NCBI GenBank assembly: GCA_039654915.1
Contig: CM077594.1
Coordinates: forward strand, 86,690,893-86,754,892
Reading direction: 5' to 3'
DNA length: 64,000 nucleotides
Source of the DNA: Aquilaria yunnanensis
Lineage: Eukaryota > Streptophyta > Magnoliopsida > Malvales > Thymelaeaceae
Shown: piece after piece, positions 23,681-33,164 of the stretch
How the letters are laid out: every line of letters starts with the position of its first letter
Numbering within the stretch: the first letter of the stretch is position 1
Made by a program: the position numbers and the translations under genes
The notes under the pieces: generated by a model
What the model was told of the DNA's origin: nothing
Database searches by the model: none
The model's input: only the letters and a program-made list of their open reading frames with translations

Positions 23681-23806
23681 ATGGTGATGAGGAAGAAAAC
23701 CGTGTGCGTTACCAGTGTGGGAGGATATGTTGGCTCCTGGCTTGTGAAGCTCCTCCCCTCCTACCACTACTCCATCTATGGCACCATCCGGCAACTTGGC
23801 AATTTC
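23681..23806 (+). pseudogene. Captured fragment of a cinnamoyl-CoA reductase-like (extended SDR) gene
   Basis: The plus-strand reading RKKTVCVTSVGGYVGSWLVK, then LLPSYHYSIYGTIRQLG, matches the N-terminal NAD(P)-binding segment of plant cinnamoyl-CoA reductase-like and related extended short-chain reductases. The family glycine motif is VTGxxGxxxS. Here the first Gly is Ser, which would damage cofactor binding. The fragment is about 40 residues, has no continuation into the rest of the enzyme, and sits in the right arm of a Mutator-like element. It is best explained as a captured exon piece. Upstream residues in the same open frame (from 23522) are not recognised. Confidence 0.62.
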
Positions 23807-24123
23807 ACCACTGATGAAACATTTAGTTGGAAGAAGGAAAAAATATAGTTTAGGGGGATTTATAATGTTGGATAAAAGTTTAATGGCTAAGATTGGTATT
23901 TTTTTTTTTGTACACAAGTTTGTCACGTATACATGCCACGCATGTTGCCACTTTATCAAAATATTCCAAATCATCATACAGTTGGACAAAAGTAACGATA
24001 GTGATCAACATCCGCTCAAAAGATAACGTTGGTGATTAATTCAACTATAAAAATAATTTGGTAGGTGATTTGCCTATCATGAAAAATTGAGTAGGCAATT
24101 TGCCCCTTTTGCCGTTTAAATTA

Positions 24124-25314
24124 TAATTTAAAAAAATTGGTTTAAAAAGTGGTCAGTTCTATGACTAATTGTTTGAGCAGTTACAAAATTTAGGACTCAT
24201 TTAGAAAGATCCAAAAGTTTTTAAACTAATTGTTTATGCACATGCAAAATTTTAGGATTCATTTAGAAAAATAAAAAATTAGGAATGAAATATAAAAATA
24301 TACAAAGTTTTAGGACTATAAAATGTGCTCTTAAACTCTTTTCTTGAAATGAGTTGTACAAAAAAGAGTTGTACAATCTTTAATTGTACTTACCTTGTCT
24401 AAAAAATTTTTGTCTTCTTTCATATTCACAACAATTAATTTCTAAATTTTTTTCATTCAAAATTTGTTATAAAAATATGAACTTTTTATATGAAAAGATA
24501 AAAGAGCAATTAAAGTGAAGATAGAAGGAGCAATATTTTTTTCTTTAAAAAAAAAAAAGCAACGGGGTTTAGAGAAAGGTCATCTTTACAAGTACCATGA
24601 ATATAATGCACATATGTCTAATTAGATATGATGCTAATTTTATATTTTTGCCCCTTATTATTCTAAAAAATTTCTCACGCTTTTATCTTCTACCACAGCC
24701 TATCAATGGTTTCTAGATGAGATGAGAAAAGGCGAGATGCAGGCACGATGCAAGGCATGAAGTGGTGATTCAAGCTAAAGGTTCGATAGACGATGCTCAG
24801 ACAACGCAATTTGAGCATACAATCGGCGAACAATTGGAGCCTATGTTCGGCGAAAAGGCAATACTATGATTGGCGAAAAGCCATGATTCGAGCCAAGGTT
24901 CAGCGGAGATGAAGATCAGTTGAGAAGCAGTGATTTGAGCCAAGGATTAGTGGACGATGCTCAAACGATGATCGAATGACCAGAGGATGAAAGAGAGATT
25001 AATTCATGCGATGTTGAGCGGAGGCCCTTTCCATGGCACTGATCGGAGATGAGGTTGCAATCGGCGGTGTTGCGCAATGGGAGGCGACAGGAGACGATGA
25101 GAGACAAAATGAGATGGGTGGCAGCAAAAAAAATTGTTTATTCATAGACTATTTAGATATTATTTAGACACTTTTTTATGTTTATTTAAACACTTTTTAG
25201 ATATTATTTAGACAATTTTTTTTCTTATTTGTTCCAAACTATTTTGTGAAGAAAAAAATTGTTTGTGTATTTGGTTCAAACACTTTAATATATTTGTTTA
25301 GACACTTTTTTATT
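24124..25314. other. Spacer with a GC-richer non-coding block and AT-rich repeats
   Basis: No gene recognised. About 24380-24560 resembles the interior of a Stowaway-like MITE without clear ends. About 24715-25120 is GC-richer, with recurring phrases such as gacgatgctca, cggcgaaaag and tgattcgagccaaggtt, but no long open frame. About 25130-25314 is a degenerate repeat of ttagacactttt-type phrases in which the neighbouring Pack-MULE inserted. Confidence 0.4.
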
Positions 25315-25676
25315 GGGTAAAATCCACAGGGGGTCACCTAGCTTATTTTTTTGTCCTAAACGGGTGCCTTACCTTCAAATTGTCCTACCGAGGTACCTTA
25401 CCTCTTATCGCGTGTCCTGTCTAACTACTTTCCGTTAATTTTAGAGTTATATCTAACGGAAAATACTGATGTGACATTAATTAATATTAAAATAAATATA
25501 AAATAATAATTTTAGTCCCCAAACATTTCCAATTAATGATTTTAAACCTTTCAAACTTCCTAAACATCAATATCAAACCCAAAATTTTAAAATTTTTCAT
25601 TCTAACTACAAAAATATCAAAAACTAACCCAAATTAACAAACAATTAACTCGAAATGACAAACAAAAACTAGATCT
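25315..25676 (+). repeat. Left terminal inverted repeat of the Pack-MULE
   Basis: This is the reverse complement of about 26457-26818, differing at only some twenty positions by eye. It includes the phrase taactactttccgttaattt, which is shared with the right arm. Confidence 0.88.
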
Positions 25677-25954
25677 AGGTGAACTAGAAATCGAGTCACA
25701 GGTTCGCAAACGGATCTACCCCGATTCGGTGCTCCTCCGTCGGCGAACCAGTGATTGGTGACTGGGGCTGGGCTCGTCAGTGGTGCAACGACAATATCCG
25801 GAAGGGTAGGCGGCTGGAGACGACAAGGGCGGCGACCCTTGGAGGTGGAGTGGACGGTGGTTGGCAGCGGACGGGACTGTGAGGGCTGGAGGTGGTGATG
25901 GCGTGGGAGCTTCCGGCTGCGCACGGGCGGTTGGGCGGCGAGTATCGCACAACA

Positions 25955-26457
25955 GAGTCTCTCTCTTTCGAGCTCTGTTTTCGTAAGAAGAACAAAGAAA
26001 TGGTCCTGAATCTCTACCTTCCTCACATCATGAGAGAATCAAAATCGATGAAACAAGAGCAGAAAACCCAGAGGATTTTCACGGTGGATGTGGAACATAG
26101 GTTCAGTTTTGGCAGCGACAGAAATGTGTGGAAATCGGTGAATCTGGACCACCCGGCCACTTTCGAGACGCTGGCTTTAGAACCAGAGCTGAAGGAGACG
26201 ATTGTGAAAGATCTGGATCGGTTCATGAAGAGGAGAGATTACTACAGGGAAGTGGGAAAAGCATGGAAAAGAGGGTATTTGTTGTATGGGCCTCCGGGGA
26301 CGGGGAAATCGAGCTTGATCATTGCGATGGTGAATTACTTAAAGATCGACGTTTATGACTTGGAGTTGGGGGCGCTGAGGGGGAATTCGGATCTCCGGTG
26401 AATCCTGCTGAGTACGGCGAACCGGTCAATCTTGGTGGTTGAGGATATTGATTGCCC
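25955..26457 (+). pseudogene. Captured fragment of a BCS1-like AAA-ATPase gene
   Basis: The plus strand encodes the plant BCS1-like (AAA-ATPase ASD family) middle region. It begins with SLSFELCFRKKNKEMVLNLY and continues through NVWKSVNLDHPATFETLA. Next come KAWKRGYLLYGPPGTGKSS, with the Walker A motif GPPGTGKSS at about 26289-26315, and YDLELGALRGNSDLR. A TGA at 26399-26401 interrupts it where the family usually has Arg, and the frame then continues to the Walker B motif SILVVEDIDC, ending at the right inverted repeat. The N-terminal anchor and the C-terminal half of the ATPase domain are missing, so it cannot be an active enzyme. It could be transcribed as a chimeric transcript. Confidence 0.82.
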
Positions 26458-26818
26458 AGATCTGGTTTTTGTTTGCATTTCGAGTTAATTGTTTGTTAAT
26501 TTGGGTTAGTTTTTTATATTTTTGTGGTTAGAATGAAAAAATTTAAAATTTTGGGTTTGATATTGATATTTAAGAAGTTTGAAAGGTTTAAAATCATTAA
26601 TTGGAAATGTTTGGGGACTAAAATTACTATTTTATATTTATTTTAATATTAATTAATGCCACATCAGCATTTTCCGTTAGATATAACTTTGAAATTAACG
26701 GAAAGTAGTTAGACAGAACACGCGATAAGAGGTAAAGTACCTCGGTAGGACAATTTGAAGGTAAAGTACCCGTTTAGGACAAAAAAATAAACTAGGTGAC
26801 CCCCGATAGATTTTACCC
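26457..26818 (-). repeat. Right terminal inverted repeat of the Pack-MULE
   Basis: Inverted partner of 25315-25676. It ends at the right copy of the cttttttatt target duplication. Confidence 0.88.
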
Positions 26819-26828
26819 CTTTTTTATT

Positions 26829-27560
26829 TTCATTTATACACTTTAATATATTGTTTCGAACACTTTTATATTTTTAAGATAGTTAACTATTTACATATTA
26901 CTCCATACACTTTCACGTTTCAAATATTTTAACTTATTACTTTAGACATTTTTACACTACATATTGCCTGAAGGGAATAAAATGTTTACATATTGTGTCA
27001 TATATTTTTACATACTTCTTCTAATACTTCTAGATTTTCTTTCAGACACTTTACAATTTACATATTGTTAGAAGAAAACAATATATATAACACTTTAACT
27101 TATTGCTTTATACATTTATGTATCTTCTTTTGACACTTTTTCCAATTTTTTTTTCCTATGCAATCTGGAGCCATAAACGACAGATTTATAGATTAGCAAA
27201 GAGGGCGTGATCCAGATGTACACAGTGATTATGGACTATCGAGGAGGCTGGATTGAGGAGCTGAGCGACGATCCAAAGGTGATGGGCGGTGAGCAACGAT
27301 GAGATCCAAAGGCAATCGATTGCGAGATTTTGGAGGCGAATGATAACTACGAGATTTGGAGGCAGTAACATTTTGTCGGAAGTGGTGGTGGCAGGGGTGA
27401 AAGTTGCAACAATAGCAAGGTAATTTTCAAGAGGTTAAGATGAGTTTTAGTCCATTGATAAATTAGTAAATTTTTTAACTGGATTATGGGCTATATATAA
27501 AATAATTAGGGATGAATTAGTATCCTTAATTAGATATAGGTCTATACTAGTGATATATAC
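26829..27560. other. Spacer between the Pack-MULE and eIF3h
   Basis: Positions 26829-27170 continue the degenerate cacttt-phrase repeat that flanks the Pack-MULE. Positions 27180-27430 are GC-richer and rich in gag/gatg phrases, with no gene recognised. The sequence then becomes the eIF3h upstream region. Confidence 0.4.
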
Positions 27561-27618
27561 TTTACGAGCCCTTACGGTGCAGTGGCCTAACAAAGACGTG
27601 AACGAAGAATTACAAAAT

Positions 27619-27627
27619 TTAGGGTTT
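27619..27627 (+). promoter_or_regulatory. Telo-box-like motif upstream of eIF3h
   Basis: ttagggttt lies 50-58 bases before the eIF3h start codon. Its reverse, aaaccctaa, is the plant telo-box, known to be frequent near the 5' ends of genes for the translation machinery. The position fits the start region or leader of this gene. That it is active here is inference. Confidence 0.55.
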
Positions 27628-27676
27628 AACATCAAACAAACCTCCCAGCACTCGTTGCCTCGTCAAGTTTACGGTC

Positions 27677-30600
27677 ATGGCCAACGCACCGGCGGCGAGG
27701 TCCTTCCTCCAAGTCGCTTCTTCAGCCGAAGAGGTCGCCGCTCCTCCTCTTCGTGTCGTCCAGATCGAAGGCCTGGTGCGTCTCTCTCCACAATTTCGAT
27801 TCAAGATTCTGTTTGTTCATTGGGATTTCCTTTTACACTTCTTAAGTTTCCATCGGGGAGCAGGTTATCTTGAAGATAATCAAGCACTGCAAGGAGTTCT
27901 CGCCGGCATTAGTCACCGGCCAGCTGCTGGGCTTAGACGTTGGCAGTGTTCTTGAAGTTACCAACTGTTTCCCTTTCCCGGTATGGGAGGCTTCTTTCTT
28001 CTGATTTTGAGTTCCTGTACGTGAATTTGGTTTATTCTTCTTATTCCCGTGTTGAATCTTCAGATCCGAGAAGAAGATGAGGAGATTGAAGCCGATGGAG
28101 CTAACTATCAGCTTGAAATGATGAGATGCTTGAGAGAGGTTAATGTTGACAATAACACTGTTGGATGGTATGTCTATTTCTGTGTCCCATTGTGTACATG
28201 ATTTGGTATTTCCTTTCATGTTGTGACATTCTCAAGTGACTTCAGACATTCGGAGAACATTGTATATATATTCTGCTTGTTAATATTTACTTTGAAGGAA
28301 GGAAAAAGGTTTGCTTAATTTTGTTCTTGCAAAGCATGTATTCCTTCTGATTGTGTTAGTGTTGGTTGGGAGGAATGTCATTGCAAACTTTAACTCGTGT
28401 ATGAGCAGGCCATAAACATTCGGTTAATTGCTTTTCAGGTACCAATCAACTATTCTGGGTTCTTTCCAGTCCGTAGAGTTGATTGAGACATTTATGAATT
28501 ATCAGGTACTTGTTACAAAATCTTGCCGCTTCTGCTGTTGATTTCCTTAAAAAAAATGCTCTGTTGTATATTTGCTATATCTGTCTGCTTTCAAAATTAT
28601 ATAATAGCTTTGTTAACTCTTACCTTGAAGTGCTGTGTCAAGGGCCATCAGTCAACTTGAAATTAATAGATGGAACTGATTCTTTATGTTGTCTTTAGAG
28701 AGGAAAATAAGTGGATAACCTTACTTACCTATTTCTTAGTGATAGAAAACAAGCTAGCTTTCACTCTAGTTTTATGATTGTGAGAAAACAGAAACAAAGA
28801 TTCAAAAGATAGCCCTTGATTGAGAATAGGGTAGTGAATCTTTATCTTCTGGAGCCTATAGATGTTGATACAAGGTGTTGGTACAATGATTTTCAAAATT
28901 ATAGGAAAATCGAGTTCTTGAAAGTCTGATCCTTGGGAAGTAACTATCCTAAACTTTTTGACTAGGAAGATAATTCTCTAAAAGTTGCAAAGGAAGTATC
29001 CTTTCTGGAAAGTGAGATTATTGGAAAATCATTTTTATAATCTAACAAACACTAAAATTGTTGGAATTTTATTTTTCAAACACTCATTGAAAAGAGCTGT
29101 GGAGTCTGATGAAATAAATGTTCTGTATTCACACCAGCTACCAGAAAATGGAAAAGACCTATGTTTTTGTGCATGTACTTTAGCTGGCCAGCAATCCAGT
29201 ATGTCAACACACTGCGGCTTTCCCTATGCCAGCTAGCCTTACCGAGCATAGCCCTGTGTGTCACCTTGGAAGCTGAAGTGACAGTTGAATCATGCTTACC
29301 TATGTAATATTCGGTTTTTTCAGGAAAATATCAGGAGGTGTGTGTGCATAATATATGATCCTTCAAGGTCCAGTCATGGTGTTTTGGCTCTCAAGGCTTT
29401 GAAGCTGTCTGACTCTTTTATGGAACTATACAAGAACAATAACTTTACTGGAGAGAAGTAAGTCTTGTTCACATGGAAATATGCTATACATGTGTACTGT
29501 TAGTGCATTCCCAACTATATATGCATAGTGACTTATGGATTCACCTTTTCAATGTACAGATTGAGGGAGAAGAACTTGTCATGGGTGGACATCTTTGAGG
29601 AAATTCCTGTAAGCTGCCAAGTTTTTTTTTATCTAACAATGAGCTAATGTAGATGCATTAGATGTGCTATGTTTAATGTAGGGTTCTGACATACTGAATC
29701 TAGGCATGCCTGACCAAAGAAAAGAAATTCAGTAGTCTGGTGTAGTAATTGCCTTGATGTTGCTGCTCAAAGTGTAATTGAGTCCTTTTAAGACTTTTAG
29801 AATTCAGTTATATGAATTCAGAATTAATAAATGTGACTTATACACTAGGTTTCTTATCTGTATTTTTGAATAGCCAATCAAACTTTTGGATTAGCTTTGT
29901 CTTGCATTCATGTCCAGTTACAATCTTCCACAAAGTTGCAGGCTGGAACTTGCCTGCATGACGCAAATGTCTTCTCACTTGGAAAAGATGTTGCTAATGT
30001 TATGTATATGTATTTCTTTTTGACAGATCAAAGTTTCAAACTCTGCTCTTATTAGTGCCTTTATGACTGAGCTGGAAGCTGATACACCTGTCACACAGGT
30101 GAGATACAGCATTTTACCATTTGGTATTTTTTTGGATAGTTTGCCAGGAATCAAAGACACTTCCTTCTTAACTTTTTTCTAATAAACACAATGCCTTGCC
30201 AGTGTGATTATGATCGCCTGCAATTATCAACCAACCCATATATGGAGAGAAATATGGAGTTTTTGATTGAATGCATGGATGATTTGTCAATGGAGCAGCA
30301 GAAGGTGTTGACTCGCCCCCTTTTACCCCACTGATCCCACAAATCACTTGATTGTGTTTGGTCACTGTCATGAGTTTTAACATGAAGTTCTTTTTCAGTT
30401 TCAATTTCATTATAGGAGTTTATCCCGCCAACAAGCCCAACAGCAAGCATGGCTTCAGAAAAGAAGGTAGGTTTTTGTGTCTTTAAAAGGTTTAGTTGAT
30501 TTATGTATTGGTCACCTACCAAATATTTTTGTATTAGTGTTTACTTCGAATTTGCTCTATTGGTTGCAAAATAAAATAAAATAAAAAGAGCTTTTCTCTT

Positions 30601-31789
30601 GGCAAATGGAAACATCTACCTTCTCTGATCAGTCAATTTCTCCACCTTTTGTACTTCTAACATATCTCCAGTCGTCATCTTTATGATCCTAGTTCTCCAC
30701 CTCCTGTACCTTTTCTCGTTTTGGGCATTATTAAAAAGAGGGATGCTTTTAAGAAATATATTAGTATTAGAGAGCTAAAACTGGTGGTTCTCCATAATTT
30801 GGTTTGGTCATGAATGATGAAAGTGATTTCCCTAAGAAACTAAAATTTATGTACTGCACAAACCATTAGTTGCTTCATTGTATGCAATTGATGTCCAAGA
30901 ATAGTAGTAGTTTTTTTTCAATTTTTTTCGCTTATAATTTGATAATAGAAATATTCAAGTAGCATTTGCTGATATACTTGGTTCTTGAACTCAGAAATGA
31001 GCAATCATATGCTAAGAACTTCTACATGAAAGTTTAGGCTGCCTTCAAGTTTGTTTTCATCCCTGCATAACTTTTACGTGACAATATATGTACTGAATTA
31101 AAGGAGGCAATGAAAGAAAATTTCCAGGAGGATTTGGTTTACTAGAGATGAAGAAGATTCTTTCTTTAGGAACTGATAAAGTAATACTTTTATTTTGATA
31201 AAAAGGCAAAGCACATATGTATCCATTGCTTGGCCCAAGGTATTTTGGGCCAAAAATGTGGTTTAACTGCTAACTCTAACAATATCCACGCATGTTGTGT
31301 GTGATGCCCATTAACAATTTACTTGTGGAGCTGAATGAACTGCGGTCAGACACTTTCCTAATTTTGCCTGTCTGGTTTAAATTTTAAGAATCTTGTAGGA
31401 AGGGAAATATATCATGCTTGAGTTTTATAGCATGCTTTCTGCAATTTTGTAATTGTAGGGCAGAGAATATGGCACGTAAAGCTGCAGGAGAAGAGCCATT
31501 GCCCGAGGAAGACCCATTGAATCCCATATTCAAGCCAATCCCAGAACCTTCACGGTTGGAGAGCTTTCTCATAACAAATCAAATAGCCAACTATTGCAAC
31601 CAAATCAATGGGTATGTTATGTTCTCCTGCTACTTAAAGTTTTTATGTTTACACGTCATCAGCTGGGTATATTTTCCCAATTATCAACTGGTAAATGAGT
31701 TTGCTGAACTATAATTTCTTGCATGATGCAGGGTTGCTGGTCAGAACTTCAGTAAGCTGTACTTAATGAAGGCGTTACATGATAACTGA
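27677..31789 (+). CDS. TIF3H1: Eukaryotic translation initiation factor 3 subunit H
   Basis: eIF3h is an MPN-domain subunit of the eIF3 scaffold on the 40S ribosome. In plants it helps re-initiation on mRNAs with upstream open reading frames. Eleven exons join with perfect phase: 27677-27775, 27864-27980, 28064-28167, 28439-28505, 29324-29457, 29560-29608, 30027-30098, 30203-30304, 30399-30466, 31459-31611 and 31732-31789. They give 340 residues, close to the family length of about 337. The MPN domain begins [20 protein letters not shown] and continues through [20 protein letters not shown]. The metal-binding H-x-H of active JAMM proteases is absent ([11 protein letters not shown] at that place), as expected of eIF3h. 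Later landmarks are [16 protein letters not shown] and, near the end, [19 protein letters not shown], then MKALHDN. The gene looks intact and converges with the receptor kinase downstream. Confidence 0.95.
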
Positions 31790-33164
31790 TTCAAACTGCG
31801 ATGAAGCTCGGCATCATGCTTCTGTTTGTGGTCACTGGTCATTGTTTTGGTACTCGAAATTGTTGTTTATTCTTCTTTTAGCCCTTGAGGAGAAAATTTT
31901 GGAATGTTAATAGAATGACAAATTTTAGTCCGATTAACTGCTATAATTGCCCGACTGTGTTGCTTTTCTGGGTCGCAAAGTCGAGGTTAATTTACGGTTA
32001 CCCCTTGAGGAATGATCGAAATTAGAGTTGCCGGATTGAGGTTTTAAAACCTATTTTTTCCCCTTGCCTTTTTACACTGCAATTTAGTAATCAAGGTGCG
32101 GTTGACTCTTTTGTATTTCTTGGCCTGCCAATCCAACCTCCGGAGGCGTGATGGCACCCAAACTTTTGTTGCGTTTTGTTAAACTGTTGGGTTGGTGGTC
32201 GGTAACACCACTCCCTTGCTAGATATGGCACACGTCTCGAACAACAGAACCTCTTTTCCCTTTTGTACCGTCTCTGCTACCTGGACGCTGGACCAAATGG
32301 CGATCTTCACCATCTTCCAGCTCACGGGCAATATGACTGATTCCAGTACCGTGGCTGGAATCCTTCCAGGCAGACAGTCTTTCTTTGTGCATGTCAAATC
32401 TTTAATCTTTGGAACATTACGTTTGCTGGCAGGAAATGTCGCCTGTTGCTGTATACGGAGAAAGCTTTTTTGAAGTTGGAGAATTGTTCATGGTGTTAGA
32501 ATGTTAGTATGAGTTTGGGAATCTTGTTGCCTGTTGGAGCTCTGATTGTGAAGTTGTTGAAGAGCTCTGATTGGAGCTCTTTCACATAAACGCTGAATCA
32601 AAGTAGGGATAAGGTAGCCGGAAGGCATGGAAATACAGATATAGTTTCAAAAATTTTATCTGAGTCGTAAACCACCTAAAGGAATGTTTATAGTTCTGTT
32701 TCTCGACATAGGAAGGCAAACAGGGGGACAATACTTGTCCACTTTGGTGGGCTTCGGTGGGGAGGATGATATAAAGGAAAACACTGGGAACTTGGGGACA
32801 TTAGGCTGTGCGCTTTGGGCATTGCATTCGCTTCATTTCTGTTGGAAGTCTTGAAAACAAACAAAATATTTGATCATAGGAGAGTAAAGTTAATAACGAT
32901 CTTATTTCTTTTCTTTTTTTTTTTAATCCCAAAAAAGGGAAAAGAAAAACATAAAACTATGCAACTTAGTGTAGGTAAGTTGAAATCAACTGGAAAAGAA
33001 GAACGATTATATGGAATGCGAGGAAAAGACATGGTAAGATCACAGGTTCATATTGATTAAGGTACCGACAGGAATGGCAAAGGTAGCAAGAAACCGACTG
33101 GAAACAAACAGAAAATTTTTGTACCGGATCAACTCAAATGTCATCCATGATGAACAAGGGATGG
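31790..33164. other. Spacer between the convergent genes
   Basis: The first part is the likely eIF3h 3' UTR. Around 32180-32470 the sequence is GC-richer and open on both strands for 70-90 codons, but neither reading resembles a family I know. The last part is the likely 3' UTR of the receptor kinase. No other gene seen. Confidence 0.4.

Larger units (their letters stand above)
19796..24114. mobile_element. Mutator-like element (Pack-MULE) split by a CACTA insertion
   Basis: The ends form inverted repeats. The left end reads gacaaaaggatcaaatcgcc and then cactcaatttttcat. The right end read in reverse gives ggcaaaaggggcaaattgcc and then tactcaatttttcat, with weaker similarity for about 100 bases inward. 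They are flanked by an exact 9-base duplication, tttaaatta, at 19787-19795 and 24115-24123, the size typical of Mutator-like elements. Without the CACTA insertion (20005-23283) the element is about 1 kb. Its right arm carries a fragment of a reductase gene (23681-23806), which makes it a Pack-MULE by content. No transposase is present. Confidence 0.7.
25315..26818. mobile_element. Pack-MULE with long inverted repeats carrying an AAA-ATPase fragment
   Basis: Inverted repeats of about 360 bases (25315 to about 25676 and about 26457 to 26818) match at roughly 95% by eye. Their ends read gggtaaaatccacagggggt and, in reverse, gggtaaaatctatcgggggt. They are flanked by an exact 10-base duplication, cttttttatt, at 25305-25314 and 26819-26828 (or 9 bases if one more G belongs to the right end). 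This is the structure of a Mutator-like element. The 780-base interior has no transposase and carries a piece of a cellular AAA-ATPase gene. High arm identity and an intact duplication make it the youngest-looking transposon in the window. Confidence 0.88.

Noticed and set aside
25634..26026. 130-codon minus-strand frame through the Pack-MULE interior
   Set aside because: It overlaps the captured AAA-ATPase reading on the plus strand and continues into the inverted repeat. It is Pro/Arg/Ser-rich as expected of an antisense shadow of GC-rich DNA.
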